Source: Paracidovorax cattleyae (GTDB lineage: Bacteria; Pseudomonadota; Gammaproteobacteria; Burkholderiales; Burkholderiaceae_C). From it: 64,000 nucleotides of DNA. The DNA lies in the NCBI RefSeq assembly GCF_900104515.1, contig NZ_FNJL01000030.1:1-64000 (forward strand), in the 5' to 3' direction. The translations under genes were made by a program, and so were the position numbers. The notes below the pieces were generated by a model. It saw only the letters and a program-made list of their open reading frames with translations. It ran no database searches and was not told the origin of the DNA. This document shows positions 1 to 8,749 of this stretch, in pieces (position 1 is the first letter of the stretch; the number at the start of each line of letters is the position of its first letter).

Positions 1-396
1 CTGGCGCAGCGCAGTGCCACCGCTGCCAGGGAGATCAAGTCCCTCATCGACGACTCCGTCGCCCAGGTCAATGCCGGCAGCCGGCTGGTGCAGGACGCGG
101 GCTCCACCATGCAGGAAGTGGTCGAGAGCGTGCAGCGCGTCACCGCCATCGTCACCGAGATCAGCAACGCCAGCCAGGAGCAGAGCACCGGCATCGCCGA
201 GATCGGCGGCGCCGTCAGCCAGATGGACCAGAGCACCCAGCAGAACGCCGCCCTCGTCGAGCAGGCCACCGCCGCCGCGCAATCGCTGCAGCAGCAGGCC
301 CACCAACTCGCCGATGCCGTCGCCGGCTTCAAGCTCGACGCACACGGCTCCGCCGGCCAGGCGCCGCGCCACCCGGCGCTCGGCGCGCCTCGGTAG
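1..396 (+). CDS. Methyl-accepting chemotaxis protein, C-terminal part (cut by window edge)
   Basis: This is the last 131 residues of a chemoreceptor signalling domain; the reading frame is open to the left edge, so the sensor half lies outside. The visible part is the returning helix of the cytoplasmic four-helix bundle: it contains [12 protein letters not shown] and [14 protein letters not shown], and [17 protein letters not shown], which are typical of betaproteobacterial MCPs and carry the methylation-type Gln/Glu pairs. It closely resembles the corresponding part of the complete receptor at 15777-17354. It should signal to CheA/CheW at the inner membrane. Ligand unknown. Confidence 0.93.
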   Translation: MAQRSATAAREIKSLIDDSVAQVNAGSRLVQDAGSTMQEVVESVQRVTAIVTEISNASQEQSTGIAEIGGAVSQMDQSTQQNAALVEQATAAAQSLQQQAHQLADAVAGFKLDAHGSAGQAPRHPALGAPR

Positions 397-464
397 GCGC
401 CCGGGAAGGCATTCGCGGCCGTGGCTGGCACGGCAGGCGCCGCAACTGCGGCGATGATGGGGGC

Positions 465-1010
465 ATGATGACATCCCCGTCCACTTCGCCCACCCCCGCT
501 GCGGCCAGCGCGCACCGCGCGCCCCTGTCGCCCCGCGCCTGGCTGGCCCTCGCGGGCTGGCTGCTGCTGTGCTTCATCGCCGCGGGCGTCGGCAGCGTGG
601 CCTCGGTGCAGGCGCCGCAGTTCTATGCGCAACTGGTGCAGCCCCCCTGGCCCCCCCCGCCCGGCGTCTTCGGCCCTGTCTGGAGCGTGCTCTACACCCT
701 CATGGGCATCGCCGCCTGGCTGGTCTGGCGCGAGCCCGCGGGTGCGGCACGGCGCCACGCGCTCGCGCTTTTCTGCGTCCAGCTGGCAGTCAACGCGCTC
801 TGGAGCTGGCTGTTCTTCCAATGGCACCTGGGTGCCTGGGCCCTGGCGGACATCGCCCTGCTCGGCGCCTGCGTGGCCGCCACGTTCGTGGCCTTCCTGC
901 GGCTGCGACCGCTGGCGGGCCTGTTGCTGCTGCCCTATCTGGCCTGGATCAGCTTCGCCGCGGCGCTCAGCTACACCCTCTGGCGAATGAATCCCGGCCT
1001 GCTCGGCTGA
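465..1010 (+). CDS. tspO: TspO/MBR family membrane protein
   Basis: The 181-residue protein has about five hydrophobic segments and the tryptophan- and proline-rich features of the TspO (translocator/peripheral benzodiazepine receptor) family, including PPWPPPPGVFGPVWSVLYT and the NALWSWLFFQWH segment. Family members bind porphyrins and tetrapyrroles in the membrane and act in stress or light/oxygen responses; the role here is not shown by context. Two adjacent ATG codons (465 and 468) could serve as start; a G-rich tract lies just upstream. It is convergent with rpoN, with only 27 bp between the stops. Confidence 0.9.
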   Translation: MMTSPSTSPTPAAASAHRAPLSPRAWLALAGWLLLCFIAAGVGSVASVQAPQFYAQLVQPPWPPPPGVFGPVWSVLYTLMGIAAWLVWREPAGAARRHALALFCVQLAVNALWSWLFFQWHLGAWALADIALLGACVAATFVAFLRLRPLAGLLLLPYLAWISFAAALSYTLWRMNPGLLG

Positions 1011-1037
1011 TGTGCCCCCCCCCCGGGCGGCAGGCCT

Positions 1038-2627
1038 TTACAGCGCCTTGCGCAGGTTGGCCGGCGCGATCTTCAGCGCCTCGCGGTACTTGGCGACCGT
1101 GCGGCGTGCGCACTCGATGCCCTGCTCCTTGAGCATCTCGGCGATCTGGCTGTCCGACAGCGGCTTGGCCGGGCTCTCCGATGCGACGAACTGCTTGATG
1201 AGCGCGCGCACGGCCGTGCTCGACGCATTGCCGCCCGTTTCGGTGCCCAGCCCCGACCCGAAGAAGTACTTCAGCTCGTAGGTGCCCTGGGGCGTCGCCA
1301 TGTACTTGGCTGTGGTCACCCGGCTGATCGTGGACTCGTGCAGTCCCAGCTCGTCGGCGATGTCGCGCAGCACCAGCGGCCGCATGGCCAGCTCGCCGTG
1401 CACGAAGAAATTCTTCTGCCGGTCCACGATGGCGCGCGACACGCGCAGGATGGTGTCGAACCGCTGCTGGATGTTCTTGATGAACCAGCGCGCCTCCTGC
1501 AGCCGCTGCTGCAGCGCCTGGTGCCCCTCGCCGCCACGGTTGCCGCGCAGCGCACCGGCATAGATGTCGTGCACGCGCAGACGCGGCATGACGTCCGGAT
1601 TGAGCTGCACGGTGAACGCATGCGCCGCCCCGCGGCCGCTGCTCTTCTTCACGATCACGTCGGGCACGATGATGTTGCGCTCGACCTGCGCGAAGGCCCG
1701 GCCCGGCCGGGGCTCCAGCCGTGCGATCAGCGCCATCGCCGCGCGCGTGCATTCCTCGCTGGCGCCGCAGCCCTGGGCGAGCCGGCGAACGTCGCGCCGC
1801 GCCAGCATCTCCAGCGGCTGCTGGCAGATGCGCAGCGCCGCCTGCAGCACCTCGGGCTCCGCGTCGCCATCTTCCTGCTGGGCCCGCAGCTGCAGCGCCA
1901 TGCATTCGCTCAGGCCGCGCGCGCCCACGCCCACGGGCTCCAGGCTCTGCAAGAGCCGCAGTGCCACCGTGAAGCGGTGCACCAGTTCCTCCACCTGTTC
2001 GGGGTCTTCCTTGCCCGCGAGGGCCACGGCCAGCGCCTCCAGCGGCTCGTCGAGGTAGCCGTCGTCGTTCAGCGATTCGATCAGGAAGCGCAGCGCAGCG
2101 CGGTCCACCTCCGACAGGCGCAGCGAGAGCGCCTGACGGTGCAGGTAATCGGTCAGCGACTCGTGCTCGCGCGCGAGCTCGGTCGCGTCCGTGTCGTCTT
2201 CGTCCCCCACCTGGTTGCGGGTGCGTGCGGGCGCCTCGCCGCCCCACTCGCCGTCGTCGGGCGCCATCTCGACCGTGCCGTCGCCCTCCCAGTCCGGCGC
2301 ATCGGGGGCCTCCGGCGCGTCCGGGCCTTCGGCCGCACCCTCGCCCGGCGCCGTGGTCGCAGCCTCGGCCGCCCCGCTGGCCGGCGTGTAGAGGGACTCA
2401 TCCGCACCACGGTCGGCCTCGCTCACCGGCGCATCCGCCTGCGGGAGCCCGAACTCCTCGCGCGGCGCCTCGTCCGGATTGCGCTCCAGGAAGGGGTTCT
2501 CGTCGAGCATCTGCTCGACTTCCTGCGACAGCTCCAGCGTGGACAGCTGCAGCAGCCGGATCGACTGCTGCAGCTGCGGCGTCAACGCCAGATGCTGCGA
2601 GATGCGCAGCGACAGGCCAGGCTTCAT
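1038..2627 (-). CDS. rpoN: RNA polymerase sigma-54 factor RpoN
   Basis: RpoN is the alternative sigma factor that recognises -24/-12 promoters and needs AAA+ activators. The 529-residue product begins with the Gln-rich activator-contact region (LALTPQLQQSIRLLQLSTLE), continues with an acidic spacer (about residues 70-160), the core-binding region, and ends with the diagnostic RpoN box ARRTVAKYRE near the C terminus. ATG at 2627 overlaps the lptB stop by a TGATG arrangement, indicating translational coupling; a GTG at 2630 is an alternative start. It is the last gene of lptA-lptB-rpoN. No hpf or ptsN follows; tspO faces it instead. Confidence 0.97.
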   Translation of the reverse strand: MKPGLSLRISQHLALTPQLQQSIRLLQLSTLELSQEVEQMLDENPFLERNPDEAPREEFGLPQADAPVSEADRGADESLYTPASGAAEAATTAPGEGAAEGPDAPEAPDAPDWEGDGTVEMAPDDGEWGGEAPARTRNQVGDEDDTDATELAREHESLTDYLHRQALSLRLSEVDRAALRFLIESLNDDGYLDEPLEALAVALAGKEDPEQVEELVHRFTVALRLLQSLEPVGVGARGLSECMALQLRAQQEDGDAEPEVLQAALRICQQPLEMLARRDVRRLAQGCGASEECTRAAMALIARLEPRPGRAFAQVERNIIVPDVIVKKSSGRGAAHAFTVQLNPDVMPRLRVHDIYAGALRGNRGGEGHQALQQRLQEARWFIKNIQQRFDTILRVSRAIVDRQKNFFVHGELAMRPLVLRDIADELGLHESTISRVTTAKYMATPQGTYELKYFFGSGLGTETGGNASSTAVRALIKQFVASESPAKPLSDSQIAEMLKEQGIECARRTVAKYREALKIAPANLRKAL

Positions 2628-3418
2628 CACATGCGGAAGTGTTCGCCGAGGTACACGCGGCGCACTTCGGCGTTGTCCACGATCTCCGAGGGAGTGCCCT
2701 GCGCTAGCACCCGGCCGTCGCTGATGATGAAGGCATGGTCGCAGATGCCCAGCGTCTCGCGCACGTTGTGGTCGGTGATGAGCACGCCGATGCCGCGGGC
2801 CTTCAGGAAGCCGATGATGCGCTGGATCTCGATCACCGCGATGGGGTCGATGCCCGCGAACGGCTCGTCCAGCAGGATGAACCGAGGCTGCGTGGCCAGC
2901 GCGCGCGCGATCTCCACCCGGCGGCGCTCGCCGCCCGAGAGCGCGAGCGCGGGCGAGGCGCGCAGGTGGTCCACCCGCAGTTCCTGCAGGAGCGCGGTGA
3001 GGCGTTCCTCGATCTCCGCGCGCGAGAGGGCTCGCCCGTCGTCGTCGCGCTGCAGCTCCAGCACCGCGCGCACGTTCTCCTCCACGGAGAGCTTGCGGAA
3101 GATCGAGGCCTCCTGCGGCAGGTACGACAGCCCCAGGCGCGACCGGCGGTGGATCGGCATGTTCGCCACCGACTGCCCGTCGATGCGGATGTCGCCGCCG
3201 TCGCTGCGCACGAGGCCCACGATCATGTAGAACGACGTGGTCTTGCCCGCGCCGTTGGGGCCGAGCAGGCCGACAACCTCGCCCTTCTGCACGACCATGG
3301 AAACGTCCTTGACCACCTTGCGGGTGCCGTAGGACTTCTCGAGATGCATCGCCTCGAGGCGGCTCGGCGCTGCCGCCGCCGGTGCCGCCGCGGCGTCCGG
3401 TTGGTAGGAAGCCGCCAT
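2627..3418 (-). CDS. lptB: LPS export ABC transporter ATP-binding protein LptB
   Basis: This is the cytoplasmic ATPase that powers LPS extraction from the inner membrane together with LptFG. The sequence shows Walker A ([10 protein letters not shown]), the signature [15 protein letters not shown], and Walker B with the D-loop [11 protein letters not shown]. The family core starts at [11 protein letters not shown]; the preceding 20 residues are an Ala/Pro-rich extension. ATG 3418 is chosen; GTG 3424 would give a four-base overlap with lptA. It is tightly linked to lptA and rpoN, the conserved proteobacterial arrangement. Confidence 0.97.
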   Translation of the reverse strand: MAASYQPDAAAAPAAAAPSRLEAMHLEKSYGTRKVVKDVSMVVQKGEVVGLLGPNGAGKTTSFYMIVGLVRSDGGDIRIDGQSVANMPIHRRSRLGLSYLPQEASIFRKLSVEENVRAVLELQRDDDGRALSRAEIEERLTALLQELRVDHLRASPALALSGGERRRVEIARALATQPRFILLDEPFAGIDPIAVIEIQRIIGFLKARGIGVLITDHNVRETLGICDHAFIISDGRVLAQGTPSEIVDNAEVRRVYLGEHFRM

Positions 3419-3420
3419 GC

Positions 3421-4071
3421 TCACTTCGCCCCGTTGCCCAGTTCGTTGCTGCGGCGCAGCGCGGGAGCGGGCCCCGGTGCCGGAGCCGCCGCGGGCGCCG
3501 AAGCGGTCTCCTTGGGTGAGAGCACTGCGCGCACGCGCCCGCCGGGCGTGCCGGACGACGCGGCGCCCGCGGGCGCGGTCTTCTGGCCGTCCACGGTGAA
3601 GACGTCGGTGGTGTTGTTGTAGACGATCAGCGCGCCGGCCATCTCGTCGGTGAGGGTGGACTCCCGGTAGCGGCGCAGCTCCGCGCGGCGGATGAGCCGC
3701 ACCAGGTCGGCCCGGCCGTCGTACTCGATCACCTCGCCTTCGCCCTCGACGAACTCGTCCGGGGCGCCCGGCGCGGTGTCGCGCTTCTGGCGGAAGAAGG
3801 CCCGCTTGCCGGGCTCGGCCGTCATGGTGCCGTACTGGAAGCCGTCCGGGTCCTGGCGCACGTCGAGCCGGGTGCCACGCAGCACGATGGTGCCCTTGGT
3901 CACCACCACGCGCCCGGTGAACACGCTGGTCTGCTTGAGCTCATCGTGGCGCAGTGCGTCGGCCTCGATGTTCATCGGCTTGTTGCGATCGGCTTTTTCG
4001 GCCTGTGCCGGTCCCACGGCAAATGCCATGGACGCCAGCAGGAGGAGGGTGGGTAGGAGTCTGGGTCTCAT
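3421..4071 (-). CDS. lptA: LPS transport periplasmic protein LptA
   Basis: LptA forms the periplasmic bridge carrying LPS from LptC to LptDE. The protein (about 216 residues) has a signal peptide ([21 protein letters not shown]) and the OstA-like beta-jellyroll with [27 protein letters not shown]. The C-terminal 50 residues are an Ala/Pro-rich tail beyond the usual fold. ATG at 4071 is preferred over GTG at 4080. It is immediately upstream of lptB. The usual upstream partners kdsC and lptC are not here; dsbA lies upstream instead, separated by a terminator. Confidence 0.93.
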   Translation of the reverse strand: MRPRLLPTLLLLASMAFAVGPAQAEKADRNKPMNIEADALRHDELKQTSVFTGRVVVTKGTIVLRGTRLDVRQDPDGFQYGTMTAEPGKRAFFRQKRDTAPGAPDEFVEGEGEVIEYDGRADLVRLIRRAELRRYRESTLTDEMAGALIVYNNTTDVFTVDGQKTAPAGAASSGTPGGRVRAVLSPKETASAPAAAPAPGPAPALRRSNELGNGAK

Positions 4072-4133
4072 AGAGGGCACGAATCTTGCAAAGATTGTAG
4101 TCCCCCGCTGCGGCAGCGCAGCCGCCGGAAAGG

Positions 4134-4158
4134 AAAAGCCCGCCGGAGCGGGCTTTTT
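4134..4158 (-). terminator. Rho-independent terminator after dsbA
   Basis: A perfect 10-bp inverted repeat (AAAAGCCCGC / GCGGGCTTTT) with a four-base loop lies between the dsbA stop (4192) and the lptA start (4071). Read leftward it ends in a T-rich run (TTTTCCTTT). Because the arms carry A and T runs on both sides it could also work in the other direction. It separates dsbA from the lptA-lptB-rpoN unit. Confidence 0.8.
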
Positions 4159-4191
4159 GCCGGGGCGGAGGGCGGCGCCCTGGAAGGGATG

Positions 4192-4848
4192 TCAGCCCTT
4201 GCGGGCCAGGCCCGCCAGGTATTCCACCACCTGCAGCACGTTCTGCATGCTGCCAGCCATGGTGCCATCGGTGTAGAAGCGGCCGGCCACGCCCATGGAG
4301 GGCACGCCCTCGACGCCGTACGCGTCCTGCAGCTGGGCGGCCTTGCGCAGCTGGTTGGACACGGTGAAGGAGTTGTAGACCTCCTTGAACTTGGCCACGT
4401 CCAGGCCCTGCTTGCCGATCCATTCGAAGATCTGGTCGTCCTTGGCAAGGGGCAGCTTCTCCACATGCACGGCGCGGAACACCTTGGCATGTACCTCGGG
4501 CAGCTTGCCCATGCCCTCCAGGGCGAAATAGAGCTTCTGCTGCGCGGCGAAACTGGAGTTGAAGGCCACCGGGACGCGGCGGATCACGAGATCCTTGGGG
4601 GCGGACTTGATCCAGGCCTCGAGCGTGGGCTCGAAGGCATTGCAGTGCGGGCAGCTGTACCAGAAGAACTCGATGACCTCGACCTTGCCGGCGGGCGCAT
4701 CGGTGGGGGCCGGCTTGGCCAGGCGGGTGTAGTCCTTGCCCTCCTTGAACTGGCGCGCCTGCGCGAAGGCGGGCGTGGCCACCGGCAGCGCGACGGCGGA
4801 AGCGGCCACGGCGGTGGCGGCGGAGAGGGAGAACTCGCGGCGTTTCAT
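4192..4848 (-). CDS. dsbA: Thiol:disulfide interchange protein DsbA
   Basis: This is a periplasmic thioredoxin-fold oxidase that introduces disulfides into exported proteins. A signal peptide (residues 1-30, ending TPAFAQA) is followed by the active site CPHC (Cys66 and Cys69 from the chosen start), a helical insertion, and the cis-proline loop GVEGVPSMGV. Length 218 residues is normal. ATG 4848 is chosen because AGGAG lies 11 bases upstream; the GTG at 4860 would be too close to that site. It is followed by a strong terminator and preceded by the SPOR gene on the same strand. Confidence 0.95.
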   Translation of the reverse strand: MKRREFSLSAATAVAASAVALPVATPAFAQARQFKEGKDYTRLAKPAPTDAPAGKVEVIEFFWYSCPHCNAFEPTLEAWIKSAPKDLVIRRVPVAFNSSFAAQQKLYFALEGMGKLPEVHAKVFRAVHVEKLPLAKDDQIFEWIGKQGLDVAKFKEVYNSFTVSNQLRKAAQLQDAYGVEGVPSMGVAGRFYTDGTMAGSMQNVLQVVEYLAGLARKG

Positions 4849-5035
4849 GGAAAAGGGCACTCCTGGTTACGGTATCTGGAGGATTGGGAGCCGCGCCAGG
4901 CGGCAAAGTTCAAGCCGACTTGGGGGCAGTTCACGGAACCCAGCGAAGCGGTTCCGGCGAGGCGCCGCATCGCAGGCAGTACGCACAGTACGACAAGATG
5001 CGGCAACGATGCCAGAAGGGTTCCGCGGGCTGCCC

Positions 5036-5686
5036 TCAGTGCTGCACGCGCACCAGTGCGGACTCCACCCCGGCGCCGTCCAGCTTTTCCTTGAGCATCT
5101 CGGCATCGTCGCGCTTGGTGAACGGGCCCACGCGCACGCGGAACACCGTCCGGCCGTTCTGCTCGCGCTCGCTCACGCGGGCCTCCCAGCCCAGCATGGC
5201 CAGCTTGGCGCGCTGCGCATCGGCATCGCCCTGGGTGCGGAAGGCGCCGGCCTGCACGAAGTAGTCGAACGGCTCCGCGCCGGTGGCGGCGCGTGCGCGG
5301 GCCAGATCACCCAGCGGATCGGCCGACGAGGCACCGGCGGCCGGCTTGCTGGCGGCGGCCCGCGGCATGGAAGCGGCCGCCACTGCGGCGGACGCCGCCG
5401 GCGTGCTGGCCGGCGCGGGCTCGACACCCGCGACGGCCGGCGTGCTGGCCGCCGGCGCGGCCGGCCGTGCCGGGTTCTTGCCGTACAGCGGCGAATTCGG
5501 GTCCCAGTTCTTGTTGCGCTGGGATTCGAGGGCATCCTGGTCGGAACTGCGGGCACCACCCTTGTTGAGGAAGGGCACCGGCACCTTGGTCACATACACC
5601 GCCACGGCGAGCGCCACGCCCAGGCCGACGACGATCCCCAGGATGAAGCCGACGGCCGAACCGCCACGTTGCTGCTTCTTGGTCAT
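5036..5686 (-). CDS. SPOR-domain membrane protein
   Basis: The protein has a short cytoplasmic N terminus (KKQQRG), one transmembrane helix (GFILGIVVGLGVALAVAVYV), a long Ala/Pro-rich periplasmic linker, and a C-terminal SPOR domain (about the last 75 residues: FDYFVQAGAFRTQGDADAQ ... FRVRVGPFTKRDDAEMLKEKL). SPOR domains bind denuded septal peptidoglycan, so a role at the division site, as for FtsN or DedD, is likely. ATG 5686 is used; GTG 5704 would overlap the argS stop by four bases. Co-transcription with argS is expected. Confidence 0.9.
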   Translation of the reverse strand: MTKKQQRGGSAVGFILGIVVGLGVALAVAVYVTKVPVPFLNKGGARSSDQDALESQRNKNWDPNSPLYGKNPARPAAPAASTPAVAGVEPAPASTPAASAAVAAASMPRAAASKPAAGASSADPLGDLARARAATGAEPFDYFVQAGAFRTQGDADAQRAKLAMLGWEARVSEREQNGRTVFRVRVGPFTKRDDAEMLKEKLDGAGVESALVRVQH

Positions 5687-5700
5687 ATTTGGCTCGAGAC

Positions 5701-7410
5701 TCACATTCTGGCTGGCGCCGACACGCCCAGCACGGCCAGGCCATTGTGCAATACCTGCGCCGTGGCGGCGACCAGCGCGAGGCGTGCGCGCTTGACGGCC
5801 TCGTCGTCCACGAGGATGCGCTCGGCGTCGTAGTAGCTGTGATAGCTGGCGGCCAGGTCACGCAGGTAGAAGGTCACGTCGTGCGGGGCTTCGCCTTCGG
5901 CGGCGGCCGTCAGCATCTCGGGGTACTTGGCGAGCTGCAGCATCAGGGCCTGGGCCTGCGGGCCTTCCAGGGCCGACAGGTCCACCTCCTTGAGCGAAGC
6001 GACATCGCCGCCGCCGGCCTCTGCCCAAGCCCGCAGCACCGACTGGATGCGCGCATGCGCGTACTGCACGTAATAGACCGGGTTGTCGTTGTTCTGCGCC
6101 ACGGCCAGATCGACATCGAAGGTGTACTCCGTGTCGGGCTTGCGCGAGAGCAGGAAGAAGCGCACCGCGTCCTTGCTGGTCCACTCGATCAGGTCGCGCA
6201 GCGTGACGTAGCTGCCTGCGCGCTTGCTGATCTTGACCTCTTCGCCGCCCTTGACCACGCGCACCATGGTGTGCAGCACGTAGTCGGGGTAGCCCTGCGG
6301 GATGCCCACGTCGGCCGCCTGCAGGCCGGCGCGCACGCGGGCGATGGTGCCGTGGTGGTCCGTGCCCTGGATGTTCACCACCTTGGCAAAGCCGCGCTCC
6401 CATTTAGAGATGTGGTAGGCCACGTCGGGCACGAAATACGTGTACGTGCCGTCCTTCTTGCGCATCACGCGGTCCTTGTCGTCCCCGTAGTCGGTGGACT
6501 TCAGCCACAGCGCGCCGTCCTGCTCGTAGGTGTGCCCCTTTTCGACCAGGCGGTTCACCGTGGCCTCGACGCGGCCCGAGGTGTAGAGGCTCGACTCCAG
6601 GTAGTACTGGTCGAAATGCAGGTTGAACGCCCGCAGGTCCTTGTCCTGCTCATTGCGCAGGTACGCCACGGCGAACTGGCGGATATTGTCGTAATCCTCG
6701 ACGTCACCGTTGGCGGTGAATGCGCGATCCTCGGCCTGGACGGTCTTCTTCGCCAGGAAGTCGTTGGCGATGTCCTGGATGTACTCGCCGTTGTAGAACG
6801 CCTTGGAGGCCGGGTTCTCCGGATCGGTGGGCCAGCAGTCGTCGCCGGGCTTGAAGCCCTTGGCGCGCAACTGCGTGCTCTTGGCCAGCGTTTCGATCTG
6901 CACGCCGGCATCGTTGTAGTAATACTCGCGGTGCACGCTCCAGCCCTGGGTGGCGAAGAGGTTGCAGATCGCATCGCCCAGCGCCGCCTGGCGGCCGTGG
7001 CCCACGTGCAGCGGCCCCGTGGGATTGGCGGAGACGAACTCGACCAGCACGCGCTGGCCGTTGTCCTTCCGGTAGCCGAACCGGTCGCCGGCGGCCAGCA
7101 CCTCGCGCACGATCTCCTGCTTGGCGGCGGCTTTGAGGCGGATGTTCAGGAAGCCGGGGCCCGCGATCTCGATGGCATCGACCCAGCGCGCGAAGGCCGG
7201 CGTGGCCTCCAGCGCGGCCTTCAGCCGTTCGCCCAGCGCGCGCGGGTTGAGCTTGAGCGGCTTGGCCAGCTGCATGGCGGCGGTGCAGGCGAAATCGCCG
7301 TGCGCGGCCACCTTGGGGGATTCGAAAGCGGCGCGCCCGGCAGAGCCGGGCGAGAGTTTTTCCAGCTCGCCGGCCAGCGCCGCGAGCAATTCCTGTTTGA
7401 CGGAGAGCAT
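5701..7410 (-). CDS. argS: Arginyl-tRNA synthetase
   Basis: This enzyme charges tRNA-Arg with arginine using ATP. The 569-residue class I synthetase has the N-terminal additional domain, the HIGH-type motif ([14 protein letters not shown]), the KMSKS-type motif as KISKRAG, and the C-terminal DALR anticodon-binding domain ending in the [19 protein letters not shown] segment. The ATG at 7410 is preceded by a purine-rich stretch. It heads the leftward argS-SPOR unit. Confidence 0.97.
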   Translation of the reverse strand: MLSVKQELLAALAGELEKLSPGSAGRAAFESPKVAAHGDFACTAAMQLAKPLKLNPRALGERLKAALEATPAFARWVDAIEIAGPGFLNIRLKAAAKQEIVREVLAAGDRFGYRKDNGQRVLVEFVSANPTGPLHVGHGRQAALGDAICNLFATQGWSVHREYYYNDAGVQIETLAKSTQLRAKGFKPGDDCWPTDPENPASKAFYNGEYIQDIANDFLAKKTVQAEDRAFTANGDVEDYDNIRQFAVAYLRNEQDKDLRAFNLHFDQYYLESSLYTSGRVEATVNRLVEKGHTYEQDGALWLKSTDYGDDKDRVMRKKDGTYTYFVPDVAYHISKWERGFAKVVNIQGTDHHGTIARVRAGLQAADVGIPQGYPDYVLHTMVRVVKGGEEVKISKRAGSYVTLRDLIEWTSKDAVRFFLLSRKPDTEYTFDVDLAVAQNNDNPVYYVQYAHARIQSVLRAWAEAGGGDVASLKEVDLSALEGPQAQALMLQLAKYPEMLTAAAEGEAPHDVTFYLRDLAASYHSYYDAERILVDDEAVKRARLALVAATAQVLHNGLAVLGVSAPARM

Positions 7411-7535
7411 GCGCGGATTCTACGGGCCGGCCGTCATCCGGCCGGGCCCGGCCGGCGTTAAGCTGGACAGCCCCGGTTTCCGCCAGTGGCGGCCGGGGCG
7501 GACCACCCCCCTTACATCACCCGCAGGAGCATTAC

Positions 7536-7889
7536 ATGAAGAAGCTGCTTTCGATGCTGGCCGCCGCCGGCCTGGCCCTCTCCTTCGCGACGGCCCACGC
7601 CGCAGACACCGCGGCCCCGGCCGCCTCCGCACCTGCCGCCGCCACCGCGGCTGCATCCAAGCCGGCCAAGGCGCCGACTGCGCAGCAGGGCAAGATGACC
7701 ACCTGCAACGCCGAGGCCAAGGACAAGAAGGGTGACGAGCGCAAGGCCTTCATGAAGGAATGCCTCTCGGCCAAGAAGCCCGCCACCCAGCAGGACAAGA
7801 TGAAGACCTGCAACGCCGACGCCAAGACCAAGGCGCTCAAGGGCGACGAGCGCAAGGCGTTCATGAAGGAATGCCTGAGTAATAAGTGA
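7536..7889 (+). CDS. PsiF-repeat periplasmic protein
   Basis: The 117-residue exported protein has a signal peptide (KKLLSMLAAAGLALSFATAHA), an Ala-rich linker, and two tandem PsiF repeats (about residues 54-85 and 88-117), each with the pattern Cys-Asn-Ala-x-Ala ... GDERKAFMKECLS; each repeat holds two cysteines. PsiF was first seen as a phosphate-starvation-induced gene in E. coli, but its function is unknown. The start is supported by GCAGGAG eight bases upstream of ATG. The stop codon abuts a structured repeat element (7890-8004) that may act as its terminator. Confidence 0.88.
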   Translation: MKKLLSMLAAAGLALSFATAHAADTAAPAASAPAAATAAASKPAKAPTAQQGKMTTCNAEAKDKKGDERKAFMKECLSAKKPATQQDKMKTCNADAKTKALKGDERKAFMKECLSNK

Positions 7890-8004
7890 CATCCCCCTGA
7901 GGCGGCTGCGCCGCCTTTCCCCCTTCTCTCGCCGCGCTGCGCGCGGCGGGAAGGGCGACGATGCCGGTGGCCCGGCAAAGCCGGTTCCACGGCATCTGCT
8001 GGCA
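7890..8004 (+). repeat. Three-hairpin intergenic repeat, copy 1
   Basis: It starts directly after the psiF stop. Shared blocks with copy 2 (17863-17973) are CATCCCCCTGAG, TTCCCCCTTCTCTCG, CGGGAAGGG and TCTGCTGGC. Hairpin A pairs 7901-7906 with 7910-7915 across a TGC loop. Hairpin B pairs CCCTTC 7921-7926 with GAAGGG 7950-7955 and encloses a perfect 7-bp stem 7931-7937/7941-7947, again with a TGC loop. Hairpin C pairs GATGCCG 7960-7966 with CGGCATC 7990-7996 and contains CCGGC-AAA-GCCGG. I infer a genome-wide REP-like family. Confidence 0.75.
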
Positions 8005-8118
8005 TGGCCTGCTCCGCGGCCTTCTGGATCTTTGGGGGTGAAGGCCATCTGGCGAAGCATGCCGAAGAGGTTTTGCCCCTCATGCCTGTGCTCGGTGCCT
8101 GACTGGCGCCGGCTTGTT

Positions 8119-8152
8119 ACTGGCAATTTGGGACATATCACCGTTTGCCAGT
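8119..8152. other. Perfect 8-bp inverted repeat in intergenic region
   Basis: ACTGGCAA (8119-8126) and TTGCCAGT (8145-8152) are perfectly complementary and separated by 18 bases. A weak promoter-like pair (TTGTTA 8114-8119, TATCAC 8136-8141, 16-base spacing) overlaps the repeat. No gene covers it. It could be a regulator site or the 5' part of a small transcript ending at the hairpin at 8180-8210. No protein-coding signal is visible in 8005-8217. Confidence 0.4.
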
Positions 8153-8179
8153 CCGTACGCTCACCGCTTCACCTGGATT

Positions 8180-8220
8180 GCGCCCGGAAGCCATCATGGT
8201 CTCCGGGCGCGTTTCTTTTA
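8180..8220 (+). terminator. Orphan rho-independent terminator
   Basis: GCGCCCGGA (8180-8188) pairs with TCCGGGCGC (8202-8210), followed rightward by GTTTCTTTTA. The nearest upstream gene on this strand (psiF) ends 290 bases earlier. It overlaps the 3' end of the leftward DUF2214 gene, for which it might serve in the reverse direction, although that side lacks a T run. Confidence 0.55.
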
Positions 8221-8673
8221 CCGGGCGCCGACGCCGCGGGCCAGGAAAACGGCCAGCAGCGGGATCACGGCCAGCAGGTGGGCCTCGATCATCACGAGGC
8301 GGCGCGTGCTGCGGATGGTGGCTTCGTCGGGCAACGCGCCGGTGGCTCGCAAGGTCTTGCGCCAGCGCAGGAAGCGCATCGTGGGAGCGATGGAGAGCAC
8401 GCCGATCGCCACGAACAGGGTGACCTTGGCGTGCAGCAGGGGCTGCGACCAGTACCACGCGGAACCTTTCATGCCCCAGGCGACGCGGGCCAGGCCCGTG
8501 GCCAGGACGGCCAGGGCCGAGAGGCCGTAGATCAGGTCCACGCGCGCGAGGCGCTCCACGACGGCGGCATTCATCCATTCCTTGCGGCAGAGCGCGGCCT
8601 CGCTTGCCAGGAAGACGGCCATCGCCAGGATGGCCAGGAAATGGGCATAGGCCAGCAGGGCTTCGGTAGTCAC
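8218..8673 (-). CDS. DUF2214-type four-helix membrane protein
   Basis: The 151-residue integral membrane protein has about four hydrophobic helices and the family-like start ALLAYAHFLAILAMAVFLASE, with a conserved internal His in the first helix and a central ARVDLIYGLSALAVL segment. Function is unknown. It starts at GTG (8673) preceded by AAGGA at suitable distance. It lies alone, between the orphan hairpin and the PQQ dehydrogenase on the same strand. Confidence 0.75.
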   Translation of the reverse strand: MTTEALLAYAHFLAILAMAVFLASEAALCRKEWMNAAVVERLARVDLIYGLSALAVLATGLARVAWGMKGSAWYWSQPLLHAKVTLFVAIGVLSIAPTMRFLRWRKTLRATGALPDEATIRSTRRLVMIEAHLLAVIPLLAVFLARGVGAR

Positions 8674-8749
8674 GCGGCGATCCTTTGCATCGGAAGGGGT
8701 GGCGCATGGTAGCGCGCCCCGCCCTCTTCCCGCCGCGCGGCGCTGCCGG

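Noticed and set aside
5330..5480. Ala/Pro repeats in the SPOR gene as possible CRISPR or tandem repeat
   Set aside because: It is only GCC/GCG codon-level low complexity of a periplasmic linker; unit lengths are irregular.
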